A DNA stretch of 23,341 nt from Clostridia bacterium (GTDB lineage: Bacteria > Bacillota > Clostridia > Oscillospirales > CAG-272), in NCBI GenBank assembly GCA_017456685.1, contig JAFTIV010000090.1, forward strand, positions 1 to 23,341. Direction: 5' to 3'. Positions within the stretch are counted from its first letter, which is position 1; each line of letters opens with the position of its first letter. Positions 15,976-22,644 of the stretch are shown piece by piece. The position numbers and the translations under genes were made by a program. The notes under the pieces were generated by a model. That model did not search any database. It had not been told where the DNA came from and saw only the letters and a list, made by a program, of their open reading frames with translations.

Positions 15976-17250
15976 ATGAAATATGTAGAATTTCCATATG
16001 GCAAGGGAAAAATAGGACACACCTTTGGCGATGAACTAATAGGGGTTCTTGATTCCTCAATAAATCAATACACCCCCGAGTACACAGAGCAGGAGCTTGT
16101 AAATAAGGCAATCGCCTCGCCCGTTGGCACAAAACCACTTTGTGAGCTTGCTAAGGGCAAGAAAAACATTGTAATAATTGCGAGCGACCATACGCGCCCC
16201 GTGCCAAGTAAGCTTATAATTCCGCCAATGCTTGAGCAAATAAGAAGCGCAAGCCCTGATGCAAAAATCACTATTTTAATAGCCACAGGGTGCCATAGAG
16301 GCACAACAAGGGATGAGCTTATCTCAAAGCTCGGCAAGGAGATAGTCGAAACCGAAGCTATTTATATTCACGACTGTGACGATAGAGAAAAGCTTGTTAA
16401 TATAGGCACTCTTCCCTCAGGTGGTGTGTGCGAGGTTAATAAAATTGCACTTGATGCAGACCTTCTTTTGGCGGAGGGCTTTATAGAGCCTCATTTCTTT
16501 GCGGGATTTTCTGGCGGAAGAAAGAGCGTTTTGCCAGGGGTGTGTGGAAGAAGCACCGTTTTGGCTAACCATTGCTCGGAATTTATAGCAAGCCCATATT
16601 CAAGAACAGGAATTCTTGAAAATAACCCGATGCACAATGATATGCTATGGGCATCCAAAAAGGCAGGGCTTGCCTTTATAGTGAATGTAGTTCTAAATGA
16701 TAAAAAACAGGTGATTTTTGCAACCGCAGGAGACCCTGAGATGGCACATAAGGCAGGCACGGATTTTCTTTCCTCTCTTTGTGGCGCTAAGGCTAACTTG
16801 GCAGATATAGCAATCACTACCAATGGTGGATACCCACTTGACCAAAATATGTATCAAGCCGTAAAGGGTATGACCGCGGGCGAGGCAACCGTTAAAAGGG
16901 GTGGTGTGATAATTATGCTTGCCGAGTCAGGAGATGGCATCGGTGGAGACCATTTTTATCATCAGCTCGCAGATGAGCCAGATATAAATAAAACAATGCA
17001 AATTTTCTTAAATCGTGCGCGAAATCAAACCGTACCAGACCAATGGCAGACACAGGTGCTTATTCGTGTCCTTCAGCACGCAAGCATGGTATATGTATCA
17101 AAACTGCCAGATGATGTAGTAAGAAAAATGCACATGCACCCTGCCCACTCAATAGACGAGGCAATAGAGGTCGCAAAAAAGCTACTTGGCAAGGAAAGCC
17201 CCTCAATCGTCGCAATCCCCGACGGAGTGTCTGTAATCGTAGAAAAATAA
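15976..17250 (+). CDS. larA: LarA-family nickel-pincer 2-hydroxyacid racemase/epimerase
   Basis: A 424-residue cytoplasmic enzyme of the lactate racemase family, which uses a nickel-pincer cofactor bound through a lysine. The active-site set is complete and one position off the Lactobacillus plantarum enzyme: Asp71 and Arg74 in D-H-T-R-P-V-P, His107 in A-T-G-C-H-R-G, His173 in E-P-H-F-F-A-G-F-S-G, Lys183 (cofactor attachment) in G-G-R-K-S, and His199. Family members also act on malate, phenyllactate, hydroxyglutarate and gluconate, so lactate is not assured. The larB, larC and larE cofactor genes are not in the window. The ATG is one base after the ECF gene's stop, and a mutarotase follows, which leans towards a sugar-related acid. 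The symbol reflects the family. Confidence 0.85.
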   Translation: MKYVEFPYGKGKIGHTFGDELIGVLDSSINQYTPEYTEQELVNKAIASPVGTKPLCELAKGKKNIVIIASDHTRPVPSKLIIPPMLEQIRSASPDAKITILIATGCHRGTTRDELISKLGKEIVETEAIYIHDCDDREKLVNIGTLPSGGVCEVNKIALDADLLLAEGFIEPHFFAGFSGGRKSVLPGVCGRSTVLANHCSEFIASPYSRTGILENNPMHNDMLWASKKAGLAFIVNVVLNDKKQVIFATAGDPEMAHKAGTDFLSSLCGAKANLADIAITTNGGYPLDQNMYQAVKGMTAGEATVKRGGVIIMLAESGDGIGGDHFYHQLADEPDINKTMQIFLNRARNQTVPDQWQTQVLIRVLQHASMVYVSKLPDDVVRKMHMHPAHSIDEAIEVAKKLLGKESPSIVAIPDGVSVIVEK

Positions 17251-17263
17251 AGGTGGTATTATC

Positions 17264-17581
17264 ATGGAAAAATATGCTTGGAAGGCTAAAATTGTAGATG
17301 GAGCCTTGGATGAATATGTAAGGCGTCATAATGAGATATGGGACGAAATGAAAAAGGTCCTAAATGATGCTGGAATTGTTAATTATACAATTTGGAACAC
17401 AGGGAATGAGCTTTTTGGCTATTATGAGTGTGAAAAGGGCATCGAATATGCCACAAGAGTTCAAAGAGAAAGCCCCGTTGTCGATAAATGGAATGAATAT
17501 ATGAAGGACATTCTCATAATGGAAATCGACCCCGAAACTGGCGCTCAGCCAAAGCTGACAAAGGTCTTTTCATTTAATTAA
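17264..17581 (+). CDS. rhaM: L-rhamnose mutarotase family protein
   Basis: A 105-residue protein of the RhaM (DUF718) family, a dimeric alpha/beta-barrel enzyme that interconverts alpha and beta anomers of L-rhamnose. Close relatives act on L-fucose. The length equals that of E. coli RhaM. Y-V-R-R-H-N-E-I-W at residues 18-26 contains the catalytic His22 and Tyr18. I-W-N-T-G-N-E-L-F-G-Y-Y-E and the terminal P-K-L-T-K-V-F-S are also family-typical. AAGGTGG lies before the ATG, 13 bases after larA. No rhamnose isomerase, kinase or aldolase is nearby, so the sugar is uncertain. It suggests that the operon handles a free 6-deoxy sugar released by a glycosidase. Confidence 0.87.
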   Translation: MEKYAWKAKIVDGALDEYVRRHNEIWDEMKKVLNDAGIVNYTIWNTGNELFGYYECEKGIEYATRVQRESPVVDKWNEYMKDILIMEIDPETGAQPKLTKVFSFN

Positions 17582-17594
17582 AGGAGAATTAGCA

Positions 17595-18335
17595 ATGAAG
17601 ATTTTATCTATCGGTAATAGCTTCTCGTTAGATGCTCAGGAGTTCTTGCACGATTTGGCAGAGCAGAGAGGCGATGATTTGACCGCGGTTAATTTAGCAA
17701 TAGGTGTCTGTAGCCTTGAAAGACACTGGGATAATGTAGTTAATAATAAAGCAAATTATTTGCATATTATAAACGGTGGTGCTTGGGAGGAAAAGCGGGT
17801 TACTGTTGAAGAAATCCTAAAAAGCGAGCAATTTGATATCATCACCCTACAGCAGGTGAGCCATTTTTCTGGACTTTACGAAACCTATCAGCCTTATTTA
17901 AATAACCTAATTTCATATGTGCGCAAGCATCAGCCAAGCGCAAGGCTCTATTTTCATTGCACCTGGGCATATGAGCTCGACTCGTCACATAGCGAATTTC
18001 CGCTTTATAATTGCGACCAAGGAAAAATGTATAACGCAATTTGCGAGACCTCAAAAAGAGTGTGTCTTGAAACAGGCTTGACCCCAATTTATGCAGGGCA
18101 GGTCATTCAAGCCCTACGCGAGCGCGTGCCTGAGTTCGACTACGCAAATGGTGGAGAGTCCTTGTGTATAGACGGCTTCCATATGTCGCATACCTATGGC
18201 AGATATGCCGTTGCCCTAACTTGGCTTGTAACCCTCACGGGCAAAAAAGTAGCCCCTATGCCATTTAAGGACCTCGACCCTAAGCTAATCTCAACAATTT
18301 GCCAAATCGTCAACGAAATAGCTCTTGGAGAGTAA
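17595..18335 (+). CDS. DUF4886 SGNH-fold hydrolase
   Basis: A 246-residue protein with the SGNH hydrolase plan. Block I is S-I-G-N-S-F-S near the N-terminus (nucleophile Ser9), N-G-G-A-W-E lies in the middle, and the closing C-I-D-G-F-H-M-S contains the D-x-x-H catalytic pair. This layout matches DUF4886, found in gut bacteria and often near glycan-degrading genes. It probably removes acetyl or other acyl esters from a carbohydrate, but no substrate is demonstrated. There is no signal peptide, so it would act in the cytoplasm on imported material. AAAGGAG precedes the ATG, 13 bases after the mutarotase. It is the last gene of the operon. Confidence 0.78.
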   Translation: MKILSIGNSFSLDAQEFLHDLAEQRGDDLTAVNLAIGVCSLERHWDNVVNNKANYLHIINGGAWEEKRVTVEEILKSEQFDIITLQQVSHFSGLYETYQPYLNNLISYVRKHQPSARLYFHCTWAYELDSSHSEFPLYNCDQGKMYNAICETSKRVCLETGLTPIYAGQVIQALRERVPEFDYANGGESLCIDGFHMSHTYGRYAVALTWLVTLTGKKVAPMPFKDLDPKLISTICQIVNEIALGE

Positions 18336-18344
18336 TGCTAAATA

Positions 18345-18371
18345 AAAAGGACACCGATTGGGTGTCCTTTT
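18345..18371. terminator. Bidirectional terminator, copy 1 of a twin
   Basis: AAAAGGACACC (18345-18355) pairs with GGTGTCCTTTT (18361-18371). It lies between the convergent DUF4886 and lipoprotein genes. The sequence AAAAAGGACACCGATT recurs exactly at 19604. Confidence 0.92.
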
Positions 18372-18374
18372 ATA

Positions 18375-19487
18375 TTATTTAACGCAGGTGAATTCGACCT
18401 TTATGTTTTTAAAGTGTACTAGATTTTGAATGTTGTCTGTTGAAAATTTAAGAGTGAGTTTTTCGTTCTTAACTGTTGAAGGTGACAAAGTGGTTTCTAT
18501 TGTTCTAGATTTTGAAGATTTTGTGGTGGAAAGGTCGCTATCTCCATAACCAGTTCCGTTAGATTTTAATATGTATGCATCGTATTTCGGTGCGCCCGCA
18601 TATCCAACATCAAGTGGCACATCATAATCCTTTTCATAATAAACATCATAGGTTACCTTTATTTGAATACGATAGCCCTCTTTTTCTAATTTGTCATAGT
18701 CAAAACCAGTAGGCATTATGTTATATGAAACATACGAGTCATCGCCAGCCCAATCCTTGATTTTCGCATTTTGGCAAGATGCAATATAATATATTTTCAA
18801 CCAACTAGCATAAAGATTAATATTGGATTTTATTTCAAGAGGAAACTTTGCTGATTCTGTTAATTGTTTGTCAAGATACCAACCAGAAAAATTAAAGCCT
18901 GTTTTTTCTGGAGAATCAATTTGATTTTCTTCTATGCATTGTCCTGATTTCATTCTTGATTTAAGCAGTGTATAATCATCATCTATAAATGTAACAGAGA
19001 GATACTTGATAACAATAGGATTTGAATCTGCGCTTTTCTCAGGCTTTTGAGTTGATTTTCCGGACAAGGAAATTTTCATTTGGTAAGCATCGTTGTAAAC
19101 AATCTCGCTAACATCTACATTAATCTTTATGTCTTCATTTGCATTTACAACGGCTTTTTCTGTGACGCTGTCTTGGAAAAGAAGCTCGTTTGTTAAAGAA
19201 TAAAATTTAACATCTGCGGTGTACTCAGTTAATGAATATTTGCATTGCGTATTAAAATCAAAGGAATAAGATTTTGATATAGCACCAGATTGTAAATTGT
19301 GAGTTGTATAAACCTTAAAGTCATAATCCTTAACATCAAAACTGTTTGTTGCAATATCATAAGTGTCGTTGTCTTTACTACTTCCGTTATTATCGTTATT
19401 GCCCTTGTCATTACCCTTGATAGAACACGACACCAAAGACAAAACTGTCAAAAGGACAAGGAAAAAAGCTAAAATTCTTGTTTTCAT
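18375..19487 (-). CDS. Lipoprotein with an InlB B-repeat
   Basis: A 370-residue predicted surface lipoprotein. Residues 1-20 form a signal peptide with lipobox L-V-S-C, placing the modified cysteine at 21. A G/N/D/S-rich linker (22-45) follows, then a beta-rich region of unknown fold. An InlB B-repeat (Listeria-Bacteroides repeat) spans about 164-229, recognised by F-I-D-D-D near its start and the ending G-F-N-F-S-G-W-Y-L-D...L-Y-A-S-W. The C-terminal 140 residues are not recognised. The ATG at 19487 is chosen because GGAGAG precedes it and the signal peptide starts there; the open frame extends 125 codons further but covers the promoter. It is a single gene, probably binding something at the cell surface, with partner unknown. 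Confidence 0.82.
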   Translation of the reverse strand: MKTRILAFFLVLLTVLSLVSCSIKGNDKGNNDNNGSSKDNDTYDIATNSFDVKDYDFKVYTTHNLQSGAISKSYSFDFNTQCKYSLTEYTADVKFYSLTNELLFQDSVTEKAVVNANEDIKINVDVSEIVYNDAYQMKISLSGKSTQKPEKSADSNPIVIKYLSVTFIDDDYTLLKSRMKSGQCIEENQIDSPEKTGFNFSGWYLDKQLTESAKFPLEIKSNINLYASWLKIYYIASCQNAKIKDWAGDDSYVSYNIMPTGFDYDKLEKEGYRIQIKVTYDVYYEKDYDVPLDVGYAGAPKYDAYILKSNGTGYGDSDLSTTKSSKSRTIETTLSPSTVKNEKLTLKFSTDNIQNLVHFKNIKVEFTCVK

Positions 19488-19526
19488 AAAACTCTCCTTA
19501 TCAAGCGCATTTAAAGTGATAATATT

Positions 19527-19555
19527 AGTATAGCATATTAATAAATTTTTGTCAA
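19527..19555 (-). promoter_or_regulatory. Promoter of the InlB-repeat lipoprotein
   Basis: On the minus strand TTGACA (19555-19550), 17 bp and TATACT (19532-19527) form a near-consensus promoter. It lies inside the long open frame extended upstream of the lipoprotein, which supports the shorter protein. Confidence 0.82.
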
Positions 19556-19603
19556 TATATGTCAAAAAGTCGAAAATATAGAATAAAAATATATTTCCGT
19601 TGC

Positions 19604-19632
19604 AAAAAGGACACCGATTTGGTGTCTTTTTT
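19604..19632. terminator. Terminator-like hairpin, copy 2 of a twin, without an obvious gene to end
   Basis: AAAAAGGACACC (19604-19615) pairs with GGTGTCTTTTTT (19621-19632) with one G-T pair. It repeats the hairpin at 18345-18371. No rightward gene lies between the two, and on the minus strand another terminator (19867-19889) already closes the next gene. Confidence 0.7.
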
Positions 19633-19866
19633 GTTTGGCTAAGCATATTGTTTGTAATTTGAACCTTAATCAATGCGTTAGCATTGTATGGAATCTTAGA
19701 AAGGAACAAGTTGGATGGCTTCTCGCTACGCGAGGCTTTTTCTCGAGCCTTATCCTTGCAAGCAGAGAACGGCTTTCTCAAAAAAGAACGCACCATATTC
19801 ATTTTCGACCAAGCGAAAATGAAAATAGTTCGAATCGCAAACCCACCCCAGCCAACAGACACAAAA
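19633..19866. other. Hairpin-rich intergenic stretch without a convincing gene
   Basis: Short perfect inverted repeats follow one another: CAATGC/GCATTG (19671-19686), CTCGC/GCGAG (19722-19734), AGGCT/AGCCT (19733-19750) and ATTTTCG/CGAAAAT (19801-19820). CAACAGACA (19853-19861) pairs with TGTCTGTTG (19889-19897) around the terminator that follows. Around 19827-19855 there is a TTCGAAT loop followed by ...CCCCAGCCA, reminiscent of a tRNA 3' end, but no stem partners were found. Small open frames on both strands cross the stretch but lack ribosome sites. It may be a dispersed noncoding repeat. Confidence 0.5.
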
Positions 19867-19889
19867 AAGCCACTCGTAATGAGTGGCTT
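19867..19889 (-). terminator. Terminator of the small leftward hypothetical gene
   Basis: AAGCCACTC (19867-19875) and GAGTGGCTT (19881-19889) form a perfect stem. Read on the minus strand the hairpin is followed by six Ts. An outer CAACAGACA/TGTCTGTTG pair (19853-19861, 19889-19897) could extend it. Confidence 0.85.
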
Positions 19890-19955
19890 GTCTGTTGCCT
19901 TAAACGAGTGAAAAGGTCAAAAATAGAGGTAAAAGCGAACAAAAGGTCAATAACA

Positions 19956-20291
19956 TTATATACCGCAGATGGTAAAGAATCTATGCTCGGCAAAGCATTT
20001 TTCTACCCACGGACTCAATTCTTCTATAACTTCCTTCCATAGCTCATTTTTATTCGATTTTTCGACAAGGTTTTTCCATTGTTCCTTGCTTACTTCGGTC
20101 GGAGCATAATAGCAAAAGTTCTCGATTGAATTAGAGAACAATTCATAAAGCATTAGTGAATCAAAAGTGTCAGCATGAAGACAAAGGGAATCTCTTAGCC
20201 AAAATTTATTTTTAAAATTCCCTTTTTGAAATTCAAAATAACAAGTGCCTCCCGTTGCTTTTCGTTGAGCTTCATCAAGAAAGTATTTCAT
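19956..20291 (-). CDS. Hypothetical 111-residue protein
   Basis: I do not recognise this family. The product is a soluble, mildly acidic protein with no signal peptide or membrane segment. Aromatic residues are frequent, with F-Y, F-W and Y-Y pairs throughout. It has an S-K-E-Q-W-x-x-L segment near residue 68 and four or more cysteines. AAGGATG precedes the ATG by eight bases, a plausible promoter lies upstream and a terminator lies downstream, so it is a complete one-gene unit and not a chance frame. Size, composition and solitary setting recall small immunity-type proteins, but this is an impression without motif support. Confidence 0.65.
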   Translation of the reverse strand: MKYFLDEAQRKATGGTCYFEFQKGNFKNKFWLRDSLCLHADTFDSLMLYELFSNSIENFCYYAPTEVSKEQWKNLVEKSNKNELWKEVIEELSPWVEKCFAEHRFFTICGI

Positions 20292-20331
20292 TTACTCACA
20301 TCCTTTCTCCAAATTCTCATCTATCGATTAG

Positions 20332-20360
20332 ATTGTACCACACTTCCGACAATAAACCAA
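20332..20360 (-). promoter_or_regulatory. Probable promoter of the 111-residue hypothetical gene
   Basis: On the minus strand TTGGTT (20360-20355), 17 bp and TACAAT (20337-20332), about 40 bases before the ATG. The -35 box is only moderate. Confidence 0.55.
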
Positions 20361-20380
20361 GACGTAGCCTTGTATCTTTA

Positions 20381-20545
20381 ATGAAATCGTGCGTTGCACG
20401 ATGAAATCCGAGCAAGCTCGGATGAAATCTTCGGCGTGCCGCCTCAGATGAAATTAAATCCGCCTCCCTTAACCTTGCGAAGCAAGATTTCATCGCGTAG
20501 CGATTTCATCCACGATAGTGGATTTCTTCCGCCATCGGCGGATTT
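20381..20545. repeat. Nested array of seven mini-hairpins separated by GATGAAATC / GATTTCATC units
   Basis: ATGAAATC occurs at 20381, 20401 and 20422, with a split fourth copy at 20448. The inverse follows: GATTTCATC at 20486 and 20502, and shorter GATTTC/GATTT at 20521 and 20541. Between consecutive units is a small palindrome: CGTGC-GTT-GCACG, CCGAGC-AA-GCTCGG, GGCG-TGC-CGCC, CTTGC-GAA-GCAAG, ATCGC-GTA-GCGAT, ATCCAC-GATA-GTGGAT and CCGCC-ATC-GGCGG. Direct units in the left half can pair with inverse units in the right half, leaving the mini-hairpins as side branches. The 303-base gap between the hypothetical gene and tRNA-Gln is almost entirely this array plus a terminator. Confidence 0.88.
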
Positions 20546-20550
20546 AGTTG

Positions 20551-20593
20551 AAAAAAGCACACATTGTCTTGGTAGACAAATGTGTGCTTTTTT
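20551..20593. terminator. Very strong terminator next to tRNA-Gln
   Basis: AAAAAAGCACACATTGTCT (20551-20569) pairs with AGACAAATGTGTGCTTTTTT (20574-20593), with one bulged base. On the minus strand it begins directly after the tRNA-Gln CCA end and is followed by a T-run, so it ends the tRNA transcript. It can also act rightward. Confidence 0.9.
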
Positions 20594-20594
20594 C

Positions 20595-20670
20595 TGGCTG
20601 GGATGGATGGGTTCGAACCATCGAAATGCCAGAGTCAAAGTCTGGTGCCTTACCGCTTGGCTACATCCCA
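20595..20670 (-). tRNA. tRNA-Gln (anticodon UUG)
   Basis: The minus strand folds as a 76-nt cloverleaf. The acceptor stem is TGGGATG/CATCCCA, the D-arm contains AGCGGTAAGGC, the anticodon stem is CAGA/TCTG with loop CTTTGAC, and the T-arm is GATGG-TTCGAAC-CCATC. Discriminator G and an encoded CCA follow. The loop places TTG as anticodon, reading CAA/CAG glutamine codons. It is a single tRNA gene with its own promoter and terminator. Confidence 0.96.
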
Positions 20671-20688
20671 ATATGTGATTGCCTAAGT

Positions 20689-20717
20689 ATTGTATCACAA
20701 AAAATTTAACTTGTCAA
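20689..20717 (-). promoter_or_regulatory. Promoter of tRNA-Gln
   Basis: On the minus strand TTGACA (20717-20712), 17 bp and TACAAT (20694-20689), ending 18 bases before the tRNA 5' end. Confidence 0.85.
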
Positions 20718-20772
20718 TACATTTTTTACAAATAAAATTTAATTTTCTAAAGCTTTTATTCAAGGTATTTGA

Positions 20773-20801
20773 TTGACATTTTTTTCTCAATGTTATATAC
20801 T
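20773..20801 (+). promoter_or_regulatory. Promoter of the GH127 gene
   Basis: TTGACA (20773-20778), 17 bp and TATACT (20796-20801). It is followed about 28 bases later by the ATG. Confidence 0.85.
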
Positions 20802-20810
20802 TAGTATATA
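20794..20810. promoter_or_regulatory. Dyad operator candidate over the GH127 -10 box
   Basis: TATATAC (20794-20800) and GTATATA (20804-20810) are perfect inverted repeats around TTA, covering the -10 element and the start-site region. A repressor bound here would block transcription. The sequence differs from the dyad at 15319-15337, so a different regulator is implied. AT-rich chance symmetry is possible. Confidence 0.45.
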
Positions 20811-20829
20811 CACCTTTTTGGAGGTAATT

Positions 20830-22626
20830 ATGAAAGCAGTTGATTTTACAAGCATAAAAATAAACGGAGGCTTTTGGAAAGAGAAGCAGGACCTTGTTCG
20901 CGAGGTTACAATAAATGCCGTTTATGATAGATTTAAGGAAAGCGGAAGAATAGATGCCTTCAATTTTGATAGCGGAGTGAAGGCGCACTTTTTCTGGGAT
21001 TCGGATGTTGCAAAATGGATTGAGAGCGTGGCATATCTTTCAACGGAGAAAAGAGAGCCAGCACTTGAGGCAATCGTTGACGAAATTGTTGATAATATAG
21101 AAAAATATCGCGATGAGTGTGGATATTTCAATATATATCATATGACAATTGAACCCGAAAATCGCCTCAAAATTCGCGACCATCACGAGCTTTATTGCTT
21201 AGGTCACCTAATAGAGGCTGGTGTTGCTTACTATAAGGCAACGGGCAAGGACAAGCTTCTTAAGCTAATGTGTGATTATACCGATTATGTAGAAAAGCGC
21301 TTTAAAATCGACAAGAATACCCCATTTACAACCCCAGGGCACGAGGAAATCGAGCTTGCGCTCGTTAAGCTCTACGATGTAACAGGCGAGAAAAGATATC
21401 TTGAGCTCTCGCGCTTCTTTGTTGACGAAAGAGGAACGAAAAGCGAGGAGCTGTGCGACTGGATGGCTCGCTCCTACAACCAATCCCATGCACCTGTAAG
21501 AGAGCAGGATACCGCAGAGGGACACGCTGTGCGCGCTGTGTATCTTTACTGTGCTATGGCAGACCTTGCGCTAAAATATAACGATGAGGCGCTTAAAAAT
21601 GCCTGCCGAAAAATTTTTGACAATATAATAAACAAGCGTATGTATATAACAGGAGGCATCGGCTCGAGTGCCTTTGGCGAGGCATTCACGGTGGATTACG
21701 ACCTTCCAAACCTAACTGCATACACCGAGAGCTGTGCAGCAATAGGACTTGCGCTTTTCGCACACAGGATGCTACTTTTGGAAAATGATGCTAAATATGC
21801 CGACACCATAGAAAGAGTAATTTATAACGGCTTTTTGTCCTCATTTTCGCTTGATGGCGATAAGTTCTTTTACTGTAACCCCTTGGAGATTTTGCCATAT
21901 ATGCTCACAAAGGACACAAGCCAAAACGAAAAGAACTCTCTTCACTTGCCCGTTACAAGACGACAAAAGGAATTTGAGTGCTCCTGCTGTCCGCCAAATA
22001 TCACTCGCTTTGTACCAACGATTGCTAATTTTATGTACACCTGTGACGATGATACAATATATGTTCATCAGTATATGCAAAGCGAGGCGCAAATTGCCCT
22101 TGGCGATAAGAAAATAAAAATCGAGCAAAAAACACTTTACCCAACAAATGGAAAAATCGAAATCAAGGTGGATACCCCCTGCAAGGTGGCTGTAAGAATT
22201 CCTGACTATTGTAGAGATAAAGGCTCAAGTGGCTATGAAATTTTCGAAATTACAGACCCGTCGTCGCCAATTTGCCTCGATTTTGACCTGACCCCTCGCT
22301 TTGTATGTGCAAACCCAGAGGTTCTTGCAGATGCCGATAAAATCGCCCTTGCACGCGGACCGGTTGTTTACTGTATGGAGGGCATTGATAATGAGGGGCA
22401 CCTTCGCTCAATCGTGCTTGATACAAGCTCGCAAATAACAGAGAGCGAAAACGCGGAGCTTGGCGTAATAGCTCTTACCCTTGACGCGTATCAGCGAAAG
22501 CCAATAGCCAGCCTATATTCAACCAAAATAAACGACACATATAAGACCAAAGCAACCCTAATCCCGTTCTATGCCTTTGCAAACAGAGAAGAGTGCGAGA
22601 TGCAGGTGTGGCATAACTACCGATAA
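20830..22626 (+). CDS. GH127 family beta-L-arabinofuranosidase-like enzyme
   Basis: A 598-residue cytoplasmic (alpha/alpha)6-barrel glycosidase. The zinc-thiolate active site of GH127 is visible. Glu300 and Cys302 in Y-T-E-S-C, plus Cys386 and Cys387 in E-C-S-C-C-P-P-N, correspond to Glu338, Cys340, Cys417 (nucleophile) and Cys418 of HypBA1 from Bifidobacterium longum. R-D-H-H-E-L-Y (about 116-122) and P-G-H-E-E-I-E-L-A-L (169-178) are further family blocks. The start is ATG 20830, with GGAGG seven bases before it; an in-frame TTG at 20773 lies in the -35 box. Characterised members release L-arabinofuranose from plant glycans, though the family has other activities. No signal peptide, so its substrate must be imported. 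Confidence 0.9.
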   Translation: MKAVDFTSIKINGGFWKEKQDLVREVTINAVYDRFKESGRIDAFNFDSGVKAHFFWDSDVAKWIESVAYLSTEKREPALEAIVDEIVDNIEKYRDECGYFNIYHMTIEPENRLKIRDHHELYCLGHLIEAGVAYYKATGKDKLLKLMCDYTDYVEKRFKIDKNTPFTTPGHEEIELALVKLYDVTGEKRYLELSRFFVDERGTKSEELCDWMARSYNQSHAPVREQDTAEGHAVRAVYLYCAMADLALKYNDEALKNACRKIFDNIINKRMYITGGIGSSAFGEAFTVDYDLPNLTAYTESCAAIGLALFAHRMLLLENDAKYADTIERVIYNGFLSSFSLDGDKFFYCNPLEILPYMLTKDTSQNEKNSLHLPVTRRQKEFECSCCPPNITRFVPTIANFMYTCDDDTIYVHQYMQSEAQIALGDKKIKIEQKTLYPTNGKIEIKVDTPCKVAVRIPDYCRDKGSSGYEIFEITDPSSPICLDFDLTPRFVCANPEVLADADKIALARGPVVYCMEGIDNEGHLRSIVLDTSSQITESENAELGVIALTLDAYQRKPIASLYSTKINDTYKTKATLIPFYAFANREECEMQVWHNYR

Positions 22627-22644
22627 AGGAAACGAGGTGATACT

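Noticed and set aside
19488..19862. 125-residue upstream extension of the InlB-repeat lipoprotein
   Set aside because: It spans the promoter and a terminator-like hairpin and would bury the signal peptide. The ATG at 19487 has a ribosome site and starts a classic lipoprotein signal.
19635..20042. Rightward open frames across the hairpin-rich stretch
   Set aside because: No ribosome sites and no family resemblance. They cross several hairpins and overlap the end of the leftward hypothetical gene.
20381..20545. Possible CRISPR array
   Set aside because: The repeated unit is only about 9 bp, flips orientation halfway, and the intervening segments are palindromes, not unique spacers. No cas genes are present.
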